Below the pieces are notes generated by a model, which worked only from the letters and a program-made list of their open reading frames with translations, was not told the origin of the DNA and did not search any database. A DNA stretch of 64,000 bases from Candidatus Dormiibacterota bacterium. GTDB taxonomy: Bacteria; Chloroflexota; Dormibacteria; Dormibacterales; Dormibacteraceae. Below are positions 56,698 to 64,000 of this stretch, piece after piece (positions within the stretch are counted from its first letter, which is position 1; each line of letters opens with the position of its first letter). The translations under genes and the position numbers were made by a program. The stretch spans positions 33,850-97,849 of the forward strand of contig JAMXLM010000036.1 in NCBI GenBank assembly GCA_024280995.1. Direction: 5' to 3'.

Positions 56698-58062
56698 ATG
56701 AGGATGAGATTCTTTGTCGCGCTTGTCGGCGCGGTCGTCGCGTTGTGCACGGTACCGGTGGCGGCATCCGCCGCGACCAACACGATCACCGGCGCGCTGC
56801 CCGACGGAGCGACCTATCTGATCGAGGCTCCGGGCAACTGGAACGGCACCGTGCTCCTGTACAGCCACGGCTACGTCACGCCAGGGTCGCCAAACCCGGC
56901 GCGAGACGTCGGTGACCCCGCCACGCGCCTGTTCCTGCTGAACGCCGGCTATGCGCTCGCGGGGTCCTCGTACGCGCACGCCGGGTGGGCGCTGCAGGAG
57001 GCGATCCCGGACCAGATCGCGACCCTCGACATCTTTGACGCGCAGGTGGGCCGGCCCACGCGCACCATCGCCTGGGGCCACTCATTGGGCGGCATCATCA
57101 CCGCCGGTCTGCTGCAGACGCATCCAGGACGATTCGACGCCGCGCTGCCGATGTGCGGCGTGGTCGCCGGAGGCGTGGCGGTCTGGAACGAAGGCCTCGA
57201 TGGCGAGTTCGCTCTCAAGACGCTGCTGGCCCCGACCTCGAACCTGCAGCTCGTCCGGATCTCGAACCCCGGCGCAAACTTTGTCCTCTCAGAGCAGATC
57301 CTGGGAGCCGCCCAGGCGACTCCACAGGGACGGGCTCGAATAGCTCTGGCCGCGGCCGTCGGCGACCTTCCCGGCTGGTTCGATCCGGCGTCACCCGAAC
57401 CGGCGGCGACCGATTTCTCGAGCCAGGAGACCAACCAGTTCAAATGGCTGTCCCAGGTGGATGGGCCGTTCCTCTTCTTCCTGCGGGCCGAGCTCGAGGC
57501 GCGCGCGGGCGGCAACCCGTCCTGGAACACCGGTGTCAACTACGAGAAGCAGCTGGCCAATTCGATCGACGACATCGAGGTTCAGGCGCTGTACCAGCAG
57601 GCCGGTCTAAGCCTGAGCGACGACCTGGCTGCCCTGGGGGCGGCACCTCGCGTCACCGCGGACCAGAGCGCCGTCGACTACCTGACCCAGAACATCGTTT
57701 TCAACGGGGACCTTGGCGGCAAGCCGGTCCTTACCATCCACACGACCGGCGACGGCCTGGTGCTCAACTCCGACGAGCAGGCTTACCGATCGGTCGCGCA
57801 GGATGCCAAGGACAGCCAGCTGCTGCGCCAGGCGTTCGTACATCGAGCCGGCCACTGCACGTTCACCCCGGCAGAGACCGTGGCGGCGCTGCAGGCGCTC
57901 GTGACCCGGCTGAACACTGGACAGTGGACCAGCCTTGCCGACCCGGCCAACCTGGACGCCGCGGCGGCGGCGCTGGGTCCCGGGCTCAACATCGCGCCAC
58001 CGTCCTACATCGCGTTCGAGCCGGCGCCGTTCCTGCGCCCGTTCGACACGGGTCCCCAGTGA
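56698..58062 (+). CDS. secreted alpha/beta hydrolase
   Basis: 454 aa from ATG 56698, placed eight bases after a GGAGG ribosome-binding site. A signal peptide MRMRFFVALVGAVVALCTVPVAASA precedes a hydrolase domain with VLLYSHGYVTPG (oxyanion region) and the nucleophile elbow TIAWGHSLGGIITAGLLQ. The catalytic Asp and His may be in IHTTGDGLVLNSDEQ and RAGHCTFTPAE. This resembles large secreted esterase/peptidase-like hydrolases. A TAGACT lies 19 bases upstream of the ATG. Confidence 0.82.
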   Translation: MRMRFFVALVGAVVALCTVPVAASAATNTITGALPDGATYLIEAPGNWNGTVLLYSHGYVTPGSPNPARDVGDPATRLFLLNAGYALAGSSYAHAGWALQEAIPDQIATLDIFDAQVGRPTRTIAWGHSLGGIITAGLLQTHPGRFDAALPMCGVVAGGVAVWNEGLDGEFALKTLLAPTSNLQLVRISNPGANFVLSEQILGAAQATPQGRARIALAAAVGDLPGWFDPASPEPAATDFSSQETNQFKWLSQVDGPFLFFLRAELEARAGGNPSWNTGVNYEKQLANSIDDIEVQALYQQAGLSLSDDLAALGAAPRVTADQSAVDYLTQNIVFNGDLGGKPVLTIHTTGDGLVLNSDEQAYRSVAQDAKDSQLLRQAFVHRAGHCTFTPAETVAALQALVTRLNTGQWTSLADPANLDAAAAALGPGLNIAPPSYIAFEPAPFLRPFDTGPQ

Positions 58063-58066
58063 CGTC

Positions 58067-58888
58067 CTAGCTCTTTCGAGCTCGACCGGCTGTCTGTCGT
58101 TTGGCGGGCCTGGCCTTCCGGGCCCGCCAGATCTCTTCGGAAGGCCACTGGCTTGCCCATTCCGCCGTCACGTACTGGTAGTAGGGATGGTCCTTGGCGC
58201 CCTCAGGCGCGTACAGCTCTCGGAAGTCGAGCACCTCGAACCCGGCCCGTACCAGGATCTGGAACAGCTCCGAATGGCTGACGTGAAACTCGGTGCTCGC
58301 TCCGACCTCGTCGTCGGTCCAGTCGAGGCGGTGCATCCCCTTCAGCGGCCGGACGAGCTGCCGGCCGATCCGCTCGTTGTCGGCCGAGCAAACCATCTCC
58401 AGGTCCGTCGAGCGCATGAACACCAGCTCACCGCCCGGGCGGAGGAGCCGTGCCGCCTCGGGGATCCACTTGTCGGGATCGCACCACAACGAGGCGCCGT
58501 ACTCCGAGAAGGCCAGGTCGAATGACTGGTCGGGCAGCGGCACAGCCTCGGCGTTGGCCTGCAGGAATTCGAGCCCGAGCCCGAACCTCTCGTTCATCTC
58601 GCGCGCGGTGTCGAGCTGCGCCGGCGTGATGTCGACCCCAAGCACGCGTTTGGCGCCGTGCCGCTTGAGCCAGGCGCCGAAGTAGGCGGTCCCGCATCCG
58701 AGCTCGATGACCTCCAGGCCGCGAAGCTTGGGAAGCACCTTGATCTCCGATTCGGGCGTGTGCCACTTCCCCCAGGTGATCTCCTTCTCGGCCCATGCCT
58801 CCGCGGCGTTGGCGGCCGTGAAGTTCGCGTTGGAGACGGTCCACACCTCGCGGTTGCGGATGGCGTAGTCGGGAAGGCGTCCAGGCAT
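58067..58888 (-). CDS. class I SAM-dependent methyltransferase
   Basis: 273 aa from ATG 58888. SAM motif I VIELGCGTAYFGAWLKRHGA near residue 60, motif II VLGVDITPAQLDTA, and LPDQSFDLAFSEYGASLWCDP; a UbiE/Ubie-like type 11/25 methyltransferase. The C-terminus is unusually basic (RARKARPAKRQTAGRARKS). Substrate unknown. Convergent with the secreted hydrolase (gap four bases). Confidence 0.85.
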   Translation of the reverse strand: MPGRLPDYAIRNREVWTVSNANFTAANAAEAWAEKEITWGKWHTPESEIKVLPKLRGLEVIELGCGTAYFGAWLKRHGAKRVLGVDITPAQLDTAREMNERFGLGLEFLQANAEAVPLPDQSFDLAFSEYGASLWCDPDKWIPEAARLLRPGGELVFMRSTDLEMVCSADNERIGRQLVRPLKGMHRLDWTDDEVGASTEFHVSHSELFQILVRAGFEVLDFRELYAPEGAKDHPYYQYVTAEWASQWPSEEIWRARKARPAKRQTAGRARKS

Positions 58889-58937
58889 CGCCTAAGAGAC
58901 GCGCCTGTAAAGGCGCCAGAGGTTGGTCGTGTCGGTG

Positions 58938-60227
58938 TCAAGCATCCGTGGTCGCCGCCTCCAGCAGCGCCGCGAATTTGCGCCGTGCCGCCTCTCGCCG
59001 TGTGGGGACGTGCTCGCGCGGCCACATCCCTTCTGGCGCGCGGTAGCCCGCGAGGAACTGACGGGCCACGGAGACGCGGTGCACCTCGTCAGGGCCGTCG
59101 TAGATCCGCGCCGCGCGGGCGTGGCGGTACATCTCCTCGAGAGGAAGGTCCGACGAGTAGCCCAGCGAGCCGTGGATCTGGATGGCGCGGTCGATGACGT
59201 CGTGCAGCACCTTCGCGCCGAAGAACTTGATCATCGAGATCTCTTTACGCGCGGCCGGCGCGCCCTGCGTGTCGATGACCCATGCCGCATGCAGGGTCAT
59301 CAGGCGTGCGGCCTGCATCTCGGCCGCCGAGTCGGCGATCCAGTTCTGTACCGTCTCGTGGCTCGCGAGCTTCTTGCCGAATGCCTCGCGCTGCAGCGCG
59401 CGCTCGCACAGCATGTCGAACGCGCGGCGCGCCTGCCCAAGCCAGCGCATGCAGTGGTGGATGCGCCCCGGACCGAGGCGCGCCTGGGCGATGAGAAAGC
59501 CCTGGCCGCGCTCGCCGAGCACGTTGTCGGCGGGCACGCGGACGTTGTCGTAGATCACCTCGGCGTGGCCGTAACCGAATCGCTCGTGCTCGCCCGCGAG
59601 AGTCGGGATGTTGCGGAGGCGCTTCAATCCCGGCGAATCGCTGGGGACGATCAACATCGACGCCCGCTCGTACGCGTCGGCCTTCAGTTCGGTCACGACC
59701 ATGGCGATCAAGAAGTCCGCGATCATGCCGTTCGACGTGAACCACTTGTGGCCGTTGATGACCCACTCGTCACCGTCGAGCTCCGCGGTCGTGGACAGCG
59801 TCGTGGGATCCGAGCCCGCGGTGTTGGGCTCGGTCATCGAGAACGCTGAGCGGATCCTGCCGTCGAGCAGGGGATAGAGCCAGCGCTCCTTCTGCTCGGG
59901 CGTGCCGAAGTGGGCGAGGATCTCGGAGTTGCCCGAGTCCGGCGCCTGGTTGCCGAAGACGATCGGGCCCCACACCGAAGCGCCTTCGATCTCGTGCATG
60001 AGACCGAGCTTCACCTGGCCGTAACCCTGGCCGCCGAGCTCCGGCGGGAGGTGGGTCGCCCACAGCTTCTGCCGCTTGACCTCCTCCTGGAGCGGCCGGA
60101 TGGCATTGCGGAAGCCGCGCTCGTCGACGTCGAGGACCTCGAGCGGATAGACCTCGTCGTGCATGAAGCGGCGCATCCACTCGAGCTTCTTCTCGAAATC
60201 GGGCTCGGTCGAGAAATCCCAGCTCAC
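58938..60227 (-). CDS. ACAD10/11-like (LvaC-type) acyl-CoA dehydrogenase
   Basis: 429 aa from GTG 60227, overlapping the kinase stop (GTGA). It starts with the long N-terminus of ACAD11-like enzymes (RRFMHDEVYPLEVL) and has FSMTEPNTAGSDPTT, GHKWFTSNGMIADF, AFGKKLASHETVQNWIADSA and SLGYSSDLPLEEMYRHARAARIYDGPDEVHR. The catalytic residue is Asp (IYDGPDEVH) rather than Glu, as in ACAD10/11. In this group the enzyme works with a kinase on 4-hydroxyacyl-CoA rather than in ordinary beta-oxidation. The paired kinase gene is immediately upstream. Confidence 0.92.
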   Translation of the reverse strand: MSWDFSTEPDFEKKLEWMRRFMHDEVYPLEVLDVDERGFRNAIRPLQEEVKRQKLWATHLPPELGGQGYGQVKLGLMHEIEGASVWGPIVFGNQAPDSGNSEILAHFGTPEQKERWLYPLLDGRIRSAFSMTEPNTAGSDPTTLSTTAELDGDEWVINGHKWFTSNGMIADFLIAMVVTELKADAYERASMLIVPSDSPGLKRLRNIPTLAGEHERFGYGHAEVIYDNVRVPADNVLGERGQGFLIAQARLGPGRIHHCMRWLGQARRAFDMLCERALQREAFGKKLASHETVQNWIADSAAEMQAARLMTLHAAWVIDTQGAPAARKEISMIKFFGAKVLHDVIDRAIQIHGSLGYSSDLPLEEMYRHARAARIYDGPDEVHRVSVARQFLAGYRAPEGMWPREHVPTRREAARRKFAALLEAATTDA

Positions 60228-61135
60228 AGCAGCTCAATCCCTGAGTCGATCATGCCGACGATCGTATCCGTCAACCCTTCGTACATGGGGTCGGGACGAC
60301 GGCCCTTCCGGTGGAGCATGAGGTTGTAGCCGAAGATCGACGCGTACTTGTAGAGCGACATCGCGATGTACCAGCGCATCTCCGACTCCTCCACACCGTA
60401 GAGCTGCATGAGCTCGCTTTGCGGCACCGCGGGCCAGTCGCCCGGGTGGTGTCCGGCGACGATGCACAGCGCGCCGAGGTCGAGCAGGGGCTGGCCGATC
60501 TGCCCGATCTCCCAATCCAGCACGGTCGTGACCCGGGGGCCGGTGAACAGCATGTTCCCGTAGTGGTAGTCGCCGTGGACGAGCGTCGGCGGTCGCTCGG
60601 TGGGCACGTGCGCGGCCAGCAGGCCACCGAGCTCGCCCGCCCGCTGCGTGAGCTCCTCCGGCGCGCGCTGCATGAGCGCTCCCCAGCGCATCATCTCGGC
60701 CTCCAGCGGCATGGCCTCCTCGTCCCCGATCCCGGTCTCGGCGACCGGCAGCGCCTGCAGCCTCTTGAGCACCTCCACCGCGCTCGCTCCGATGTCTCGC
60801 GGAGTCTGCTCGCGGGCGGTCTGCTCGATGCGCACACCTGGCGCTCGCTCCATGAGGATGAACGGGCGGCCGTCGATCACCGGGTCGCTGCTCATCTTCT
60901 CGATCGCGGGCGCGGGCAGGCCGGCGCGGTGCAGCGCGGCCATGATGCGTCCCTGCCGGACGACGTCCGCCGGGCCGGCGATGCGTGTCCCCGGCGGTGG
61001 GATCCGCAGCACGAACCGGCCGCGCTCGGTGTCGACGAAATAGGTGAAACCGGAATGGCCGTCCGGTATCGGTGCGATCCCGTCGACACGAAAGCCGAGC
61101 ACCGCCTGGAGGTCGGATCGAATCGTCTCGGTCAT
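60224..61135 (-). CDS. APH-like kinase of the ACAD10/11 (LvaA) type
   Basis: 303 aa from ATG 61135, overlapping the phosphatase stop (ATGA). Protein-kinase-like/APH features: GHSGFTYFVD, VLRIPPPGTR (ATP-binding Lys-like position), LVHGDYHYGNMLF (catalytic HGD), and TVLDWEIGQIGQP (metal Asp). It matches the phosphotransferase half of human ACAD10/11 and Pseudomonas LvaA, which phosphorylates 4-hydroxyacyl-CoA as a step of levulinate/4-hydroxyacid breakdown. Its GTGA coupling to the dehydrogenase strongly supports a joint function. Confidence 0.9.
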   Translation of the reverse strand: MTETIRSDLQAVLGFRVDGIAPIPDGHSGFTYFVDTERGRFVLRIPPPGTRIAGPADVVRQGRIMAALHRAGLPAPAIEKMSSDPVIDGRPFILMERAPGVRIEQTAREQTPRDIGASAVEVLKRLQALPVAETGIGDEEAMPLEAEMMRWGALMQRAPEELTQRAGELGGLLAAHVPTERPPTLVHGDYHYGNMLFTGPRVTTVLDWEIGQIGQPLLDLGALCIVAGHHPGDWPAVPQSELMQLYGVEESEMRWYIAMSLYKYASIFGYNLMLHRKGRRPDPMYEGLTDTIVGMIDSGIELL

Positions 61136-61716
61136 TCGAGGTGCGCCACGTCGCCCAGCGATCCGACCATACGGCGATCGCCGAGCACGCGAATCGTGCT
61201 GATGCTCGTGTAGTACGGCAGCAGGCGCAGGCTACCCGGCTCGAGGTGAAGCGTGTCGGTAAGGCAGGCGAGTATCGACGCGGCGTGGCTTACGAGCACG
61301 ACTCGCCCGCCCTCGTGCTTCGCGACGACGTCGTCGATCACCGCGCGCATTCGCGCCACCGCCGACTCCGGTGTCTCCTGGAAGTCGAGTCTTCCGTCTT
61401 CGGTGATCACCAGCGGCATCTCGACCAGGCGCCGGTCGACCTGCGCATCCTCGGTGATCGCGCGCGCAGTCTCCATCGCTCGCCTGTATGGACTTGTGTA
61501 AACGGCGGCCGGCTGACTATTGCGGATGCGGCGGCCGACGCGTTCTGCCTGGTCGCGACCCAGCGTGCTCAGCGGCGGATCGTCGGCCTCCTGCATCTCG
61601 CGGTAGCAATCGGCGTGGCGCACGAGCCAGATCTCGCTTGTGCCTTCGACGTCGATCAGGAATGCCTTCTCGAGCGCCAGCATCGCCTTCGTCACGTGCT
61701 CGACCTGGGTGGCCAC
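61132..61716 (-). CDS. histidine phosphatase (phosphoglycerate mutase-like)
   Basis: 194 aa from GTG 61716. Catalytic motifs are IWLVRHADCYREM (R-H-x), LSTLGRDQAERVGRRI, SPYRRAMETARAIT and LVSHAASILACL. It is the first gene of a three-gene - strand operon with the APH-like kinase and ACAD11-like dehydrogenase, all coupled by four-base overlaps. It may dephosphorylate a by-product of the kinase step, but its substrate is unknown. Confidence 0.87.
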   Translation of the reverse strand: MATQVEHVTKAMLALEKAFLIDVEGTSEIWLVRHADCYREMQEADDPPLSTLGRDQAERVGRRIRNSQPAAVYTSPYRRAMETARAITEDAQVDRRLVEMPLVITEDGRLDFQETPESAVARMRAVIDDVVAKHEGGRVVLVSHAASILACLTDTLHLEPGSLRLLPYYTSISTIRVLGDRRMVGSLGDVAHLE

Positions 61717-61733
61717 GGGTAAGATTCGACCAC

Positions 61734-62243
61734 ATGCTCCGGTTGGCGGGCATCGTCGCCCTCTTCGTCCTAGCAGCCTGTGGCCAGTCAAGCGTCAGCT
61801 CTGGACCGTCGCCATCGCCTGTGATCGCGGCGGGGAACTGGAACGAGAACCTGAAGCTCAGCGGCGATGTGCCGGGGCAGATCACAGGCGTAGTGCCGGA
61901 CCAGGGCTCGCAGCAGACGTTCTGCTCGGGTACGAAGGTGCGCGACGGCGACATCTGGTCGGACAGCTTCTATGCGGTGGTCGACACGAGCGGAAACGAG
62001 TGGCAGCTGAACATCCTGGTCGAGAACTTCCGGGGCCCCGGCACGTACGGCAACCGCGACGTGAAGATCTCCCTGCAGTCGCCGGACAACTCGCGCGCCT
62101 GGCTCAACCAGGACACGGACAAGGTGACGTTCACCATCGACCGCACGTTTCAGTCCGGCACGCTCGACGCGTTCCTGACCAACGCCTCCTCGGGCAAGGG
62201 CGCCGCCGAGCACATCACCGGCAGCTGGAACTGTCGCGGGTAA
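61734..62243 (+). CDS. lipoprotein of unknown function
   Basis: 169 aa from ATG 61734. Lipobox LAAC at residues 13-16 after a signal peptide, then a Ser/Pro spacer. The mature part is beta-rich (WNENLKLSGDVPGQITGVV, VDTSGNEWQLNILVENF, KVTFTIDRTFQSGTLDAFL) with a Cys near FCSGTK. No family recognised. A TAAGAT-type hexamer lies about nine bases upstream. Its TAA overlaps the next ATG. Confidence 0.75.
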   Translation: MLRLAGIVALFVLAACGQSSVSSGPSPSPVIAAGNWNENLKLSGDVPGQITGVVPDQGSQQTFCSGTKVRDGDIWSDSFYAVVDTSGNEWQLNILVENFRGPGTYGNRDVKISLQSPDNSRAWLNQDTDKVTFTIDRTFQSGTLDAFLTNASSGKGAAEHITGSWNCRG

Positions 62244-62665
62244 TGGAGGTTCACTTCGATGGTCACTGCTTCGGCTGCGGCCCGCTGAACCCGGACGGCC
62301 TGCAGCTCAAGTTCGAACCGTTGGAGGGCGGCACGACGGTCGCCTACTACGAGGTACCGGCGCGATTTCAGTCGTGGGCGGGGATGGCCCACGGCGGCAT
62401 CGTCTCCCTGATGCTGGACGAGGCGGTCGGATGGGCCGCCTGGCACGCCGGGCACCCTGGCGTGACCGGGCGCCTGCAGGTGTCGCTGAGGCGGCCCTTG
62501 AAGCTGGGGGAGAGGGTGCGGATCGTCGGCCAGGTCGAAAACGTCCGCCGGACCCTGGTCTACGTCAGCGCCTTCGTCGAGAACGCCGAGGACGGTTCGC
62601 GCGTCGCCGACGCCACCGCAACCCTGATGGAAGTGAAGACGGTAGTCGAGTCCATCGAGCGGTAG
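62243..62665 (+). CDS. PaaI-type hotdog-fold thioesterase
   Basis: 140 aa from ATG 62243 (TAATG overlap). HCFGCGPLNPDGLQLKF at the N-terminus and the active region GMAHGGIVSLMLDEAVGWAAW, with the catalytic Asp/Glu and HGG motif of the PaaI/4HBT family. It hydrolyses acyl-CoA thioesters. A two-Cys HCFGCG start, common to a subgroup, is seen. It may recycle CoA from dead-end acyl-CoAs. Confidence 0.87.
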   Translation: MEVHFDGHCFGCGPLNPDGLQLKFEPLEGGTTVAYYEVPARFQSWAGMAHGGIVSLMLDEAVGWAAWHAGHPGVTGRLQVSLRRPLKLGERVRIVGQVENVRRTLVYVSAFVENAEDGSRVADATATLMEVKTVVESIER

Positions 62666-62685
62666 TCACAATTCGTCCTGTGGGC

Positions 62686-63516
62686 ATGTCGGAGGTCTTG
62701 AGTCCCTGGGGGAGGCGCCTGCTGAGCTCGTTCCGATCGGGGCGGGCGCTTCAAATCGCGATCGGGGCGCTGATCGCGCTGGTGATCCTGATCGTGATCG
62801 CGCTCCTGTACGGCGACCTGCCCGAGTTCCTGAACCCGCTGGGAAGGGAGCTGCGGCAGGTCGTGCGGCACCAGCAGTACCTGCCCGGATATGGCGCCCT
62901 TTACCTGGAGGAGAGCGGCGTGCCGCTGCCGGCGCCGGGCGACGTGTTCGTCATGTTCGTAGGCGCGCACGTGCCGCGTCACTGGGCGGCGTGGATCGGA
63001 GCGTGGCTGGGCCTGATCTTCGTGGTGGTCCTGGGCGCCACCAATCTCTTTTTCATCTCGCGGCGCTATGGCCGGCGGCTCGCGACGAGCTCGCTGGCCG
63101 AGTACATCCACCTCAACCACGAGCGCATGGAGCGCGCCGAGGTCTGGTTCAAGCGCTACGGGGTGCTGGCGATCATCTTCGGGCGCCACATCCCTGGGTT
63201 CCGGATCCCGATCACGGTGGCGTGCGGCGTATTCGAGATCCGGTACCGCGTCTTCGCGCCGAGCGTTGCCGTGTCGACGGCGGTGTGGGCGGGGGTGATG
63301 TTGTTCATCGGTGTGAGGTTCGGGCCCCGGCTGGGCCAGCTGCTGGAGGCGCACACGTTTGTCTACTTCGCCTGGGCGGCGATCGTCGTGGCCCTGTTTG
63401 GGAGCATCTTCGTCCGGCAGCAGCTGCGGGCGCGACGGGCGCGCCTGGCGGCGGCGATGGCGGCGCGGGCGAGGGCGGGGCCGCCGGTAGAATCACCGGG
63501 TCCGTCGGAGTCGTAG
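62686..63516 (+). CDS. DedA family membrane protein
   Basis: 276 aa from ATG 62686 (GTG 62680 is also in frame). Hydrophobic helices at about 24-45, 95-125, 158-182 and 190-240; the DedA motif is in YLEESGVPLPAPGDVFVMFVGA and FGRHIPGFRIPITVACGVFEI (F/G-R-x-x-P-x-x-R). DedA/VTT proteins act in undecaprenyl-phosphate or phospholipid movement. The tail is basic and Ala-rich (RARRARLAAAMAARARAG). Confidence 0.88.
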   Translation: MSEVLSPWGRRLLSSFRSGRALQIAIGALIALVILIVIALLYGDLPEFLNPLGRELRQVVRHQQYLPGYGALYLEESGVPLPAPGDVFVMFVGAHVPRHWAAWIGAWLGLIFVVVLGATNLFFISRRYGRRLATSSLAEYIHLNHERMERAEVWFKRYGVLAIIFGRHIPGFRIPITVACGVFEIRYRVFAPSVAVSTAVWAGVMLFIGVRFGPRLGQLLEAHTFVYFAWAAIVVALFGSIFVRQQLRARRARLAAAMAARARAGPPVESPGPSES

Positions 63517-64000
63517 AGGCTCTTATTCCTACAGTCGGGGGCTGGCGCAGTTTGGCAGCGCGCACGGTTCGGGACCGTGAGGCCCCGGGTTCAAATCCCG
63601 GGCCCCCGACCAAACATCCCTTATTTGAACTTCCCCATAAGAAAAGGCCGTGGAACGGCCGCTTCAGCTCGACTCCTTCGAGCTGCCCGCCCTTGATCGT
63701 GATCCGCTCGATCAGGGTCCGGTTCCAGAGCCGCTTTACGTACGGGTCCGCTTGCGCGTAGCTGCGCTGGGCGTCTCGCATGTAGGTGAGAGACCTCTCC
63801 AGCATCTGGCGGTACGGGCTATCGGTCGTCTCGGCTTCGGCGATCTCTGCCTGTGCACTGTCGATTTCCTTGGCGATACGGGTCTGCTCACGCTTGAACA
63901 CTTCAAGGGGAAGCGCGTCTGCGAAATAGGCTTGAAGCAGCTTTTCCCTCTCGTGCTCCGCGTGGGCCAGTCCCCGCCGCGCCATTGCGACTTTCTCGGC
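63305..64000 (-). CDS. large serine recombinase, C-terminal part (partial), reading antisense through the tRNA
   Basis: The frame is open at the right edge and its first stop is at 63305. Codons 64000-63640 encode the C-terminal coiled coil and end domain of a large serine recombinase (EREKLLQAYFADALPLEVFKREQTRIAKEIDSAQAEIAEAE, VKRLWNRTLIERITIKGGQLEGVELKRPFHGLF). After that the frame reads antisense through the tRNA (GGPGFEPGASRS) and into DedA, which is surely not native protein. The catalytic domain is off the window. Such enzymes integrate phages and conjugative elements. Confidence 0.75.
   Translation of the reverse strand, partial: AEKVAMARRGLAHAEHEREKLLQAYFADALPLEVFKREQTRIAKEIDSAQAEIAEAETTDSPYRQMLERSLTYMRDAQRSYAQADPYVKRLWNRTLIERITIKGGQLEGVELKRPFHGLFLWGSSNKGCLVGGPGFEPGASRSRTVRAAKLRQPPTVGIRASTTPTDPVILPAAPPSPAPPSPPPGAPVAPAAAAGRRCSQTGPRRSPPRRSRQTCAPPAAGPAGARTSHR
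63536..63612 (+). tRNA. tRNA-Pro (CGG anticodon)
   Basis: The cloverleaf is complete: acceptor stem CGGGGGC (63536-63542) with GCCCCCG (63602-63608), D-arm with GGCAGCG, anticodon stem CACGG/CCGTG around loop TTCGGGA (anticodon CGG), T-arm CCGGG/CCCGG around TTCAAAT, discriminator A and an encoded CCA (63610-63612). The 3' end is next to a serine recombinase gene, consistent with use as an integration site. Confidence 0.95.
63640..63661 (-). terminator. hairpin with U-tract at the end of the recombinase frame
   Basis: On the - strand GGCCGT (63655-63660) and ACGGCC (63646-63651) form a stem with a 3-base loop followed by UUUU. It lies inside the recombinase frame, 28 bases before the tRNA 3' end, and could end its transcript before any stop codon is reached. 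Confidence 0.4.

Noticed and set aside
63305-63600. Native C-terminal domain of the recombinase encoded left of the tRNA
   Set aside because: That part is the reverse complement of the tRNA and of dedA, so it is read-through of chromosomal sequence.

Overview
The window is about 64 kb of very GC-rich, tightly packed bacterial chromosome. I can support roughly 77 protein genes, one tRNA and several non-coding elements. Gene content (split B12-dependent mutase with MeaB, LytR-CpsA-Psr protein, DUF4190/DUF4013/RDD proline-rich membrane proteins, Ddn-like protein, System I cytochrome c maturation, four-subunit fumarate reductase, many acyl-CoA dehydrogenases, GTG/TTG starts) points to a free-living heterotroph of the Actinobacteriota/Chloroflexota/Dormibacterota side of the tree. 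That placement is inference; I could not run a phylogeny.

Layout. 1-5.7 kb: propionyl-CoA to succinate genes (end of a methylmalonyl-CoA mutase-type subunit, a VOC protein, pccB, sucCD) with two acetyltransferases and small membrane proteins. 5.7-12.2 kb: a lipase-like hydrolase, three acyl-CoA dehydrogenases, a P-loop kinase and a beta-propeller protein. 12.2-19.6 kb: proline-rich DUF4190/DUF4013/RDD envelope proteins around an LCP protein and the meaB-mcmA-mcmB set. 19.7-25.7 kb: ribosomal protein bL25, an MscS-like channel, an NDPK-like protein, rarA, a zinc-ribbon/GGDEF-like protein, a histidine phosphatase and a GH1 glycosidase. 25.7-31.8 kb: a cytochrome c maturation operon in the order G-E-F-(29 aa)-A-B-C-D-like, followed by an FAD reductase. 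31.8-35 kb: Nudix, a ZIP transporter divergent from a DtxR/MntR-type regulator with an operator-like palindrome, and MscL. 35-46.7 kb: dehydrogenases, an M23 peptidase, an acyl-CoA reductase/HAD fusion, a LarA-like protein, PlsC, and a TPR-LuxR regulator followed by a flavoprotein. 47-58 kb: assorted enzymes, an IF-1-like gene, frdABCD, and an MBL/rhodanese protein. 58-63.5 kb: a methyltransferase, a three-gene operon (ACAD10/11-like dehydrogenase, APH-like kinase, histidine phosphatase), a thioesterase-like protein and DedA. At 63.5 kb a tRNA-Pro(CGG) is followed by the 3' end of a large serine recombinase, so the right edge probably enters an integrated mobile element.

How it works together: beta-oxidation enzymes feed acetyl- and propionyl-CoA. 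PCC, the B12 mutase with its MeaB chaperone, and succinyl-CoA synthetase carry propionyl-CoA to succinate, and FrdABCD links succinate/fumarate to the quinone pool. The ccm genes mature c-type cytochromes.

The most unusual items are: (i) a dispersed, structured intergenic element (17836-18029, 23614-23806 inverted, 40688-40793) whose stems are kept by compensatory changes and which fills the gap between a stop and the next start codon; (ii) four genes whose conserved N-termini have no ATG/GTG/TTG start available in frame; (iii) a 29-residue membrane peptide and a CxxxF-type CcmE in the ccm operon; (iv) a serine recombinase frame that runs antisense through the tRNA-Pro gene.
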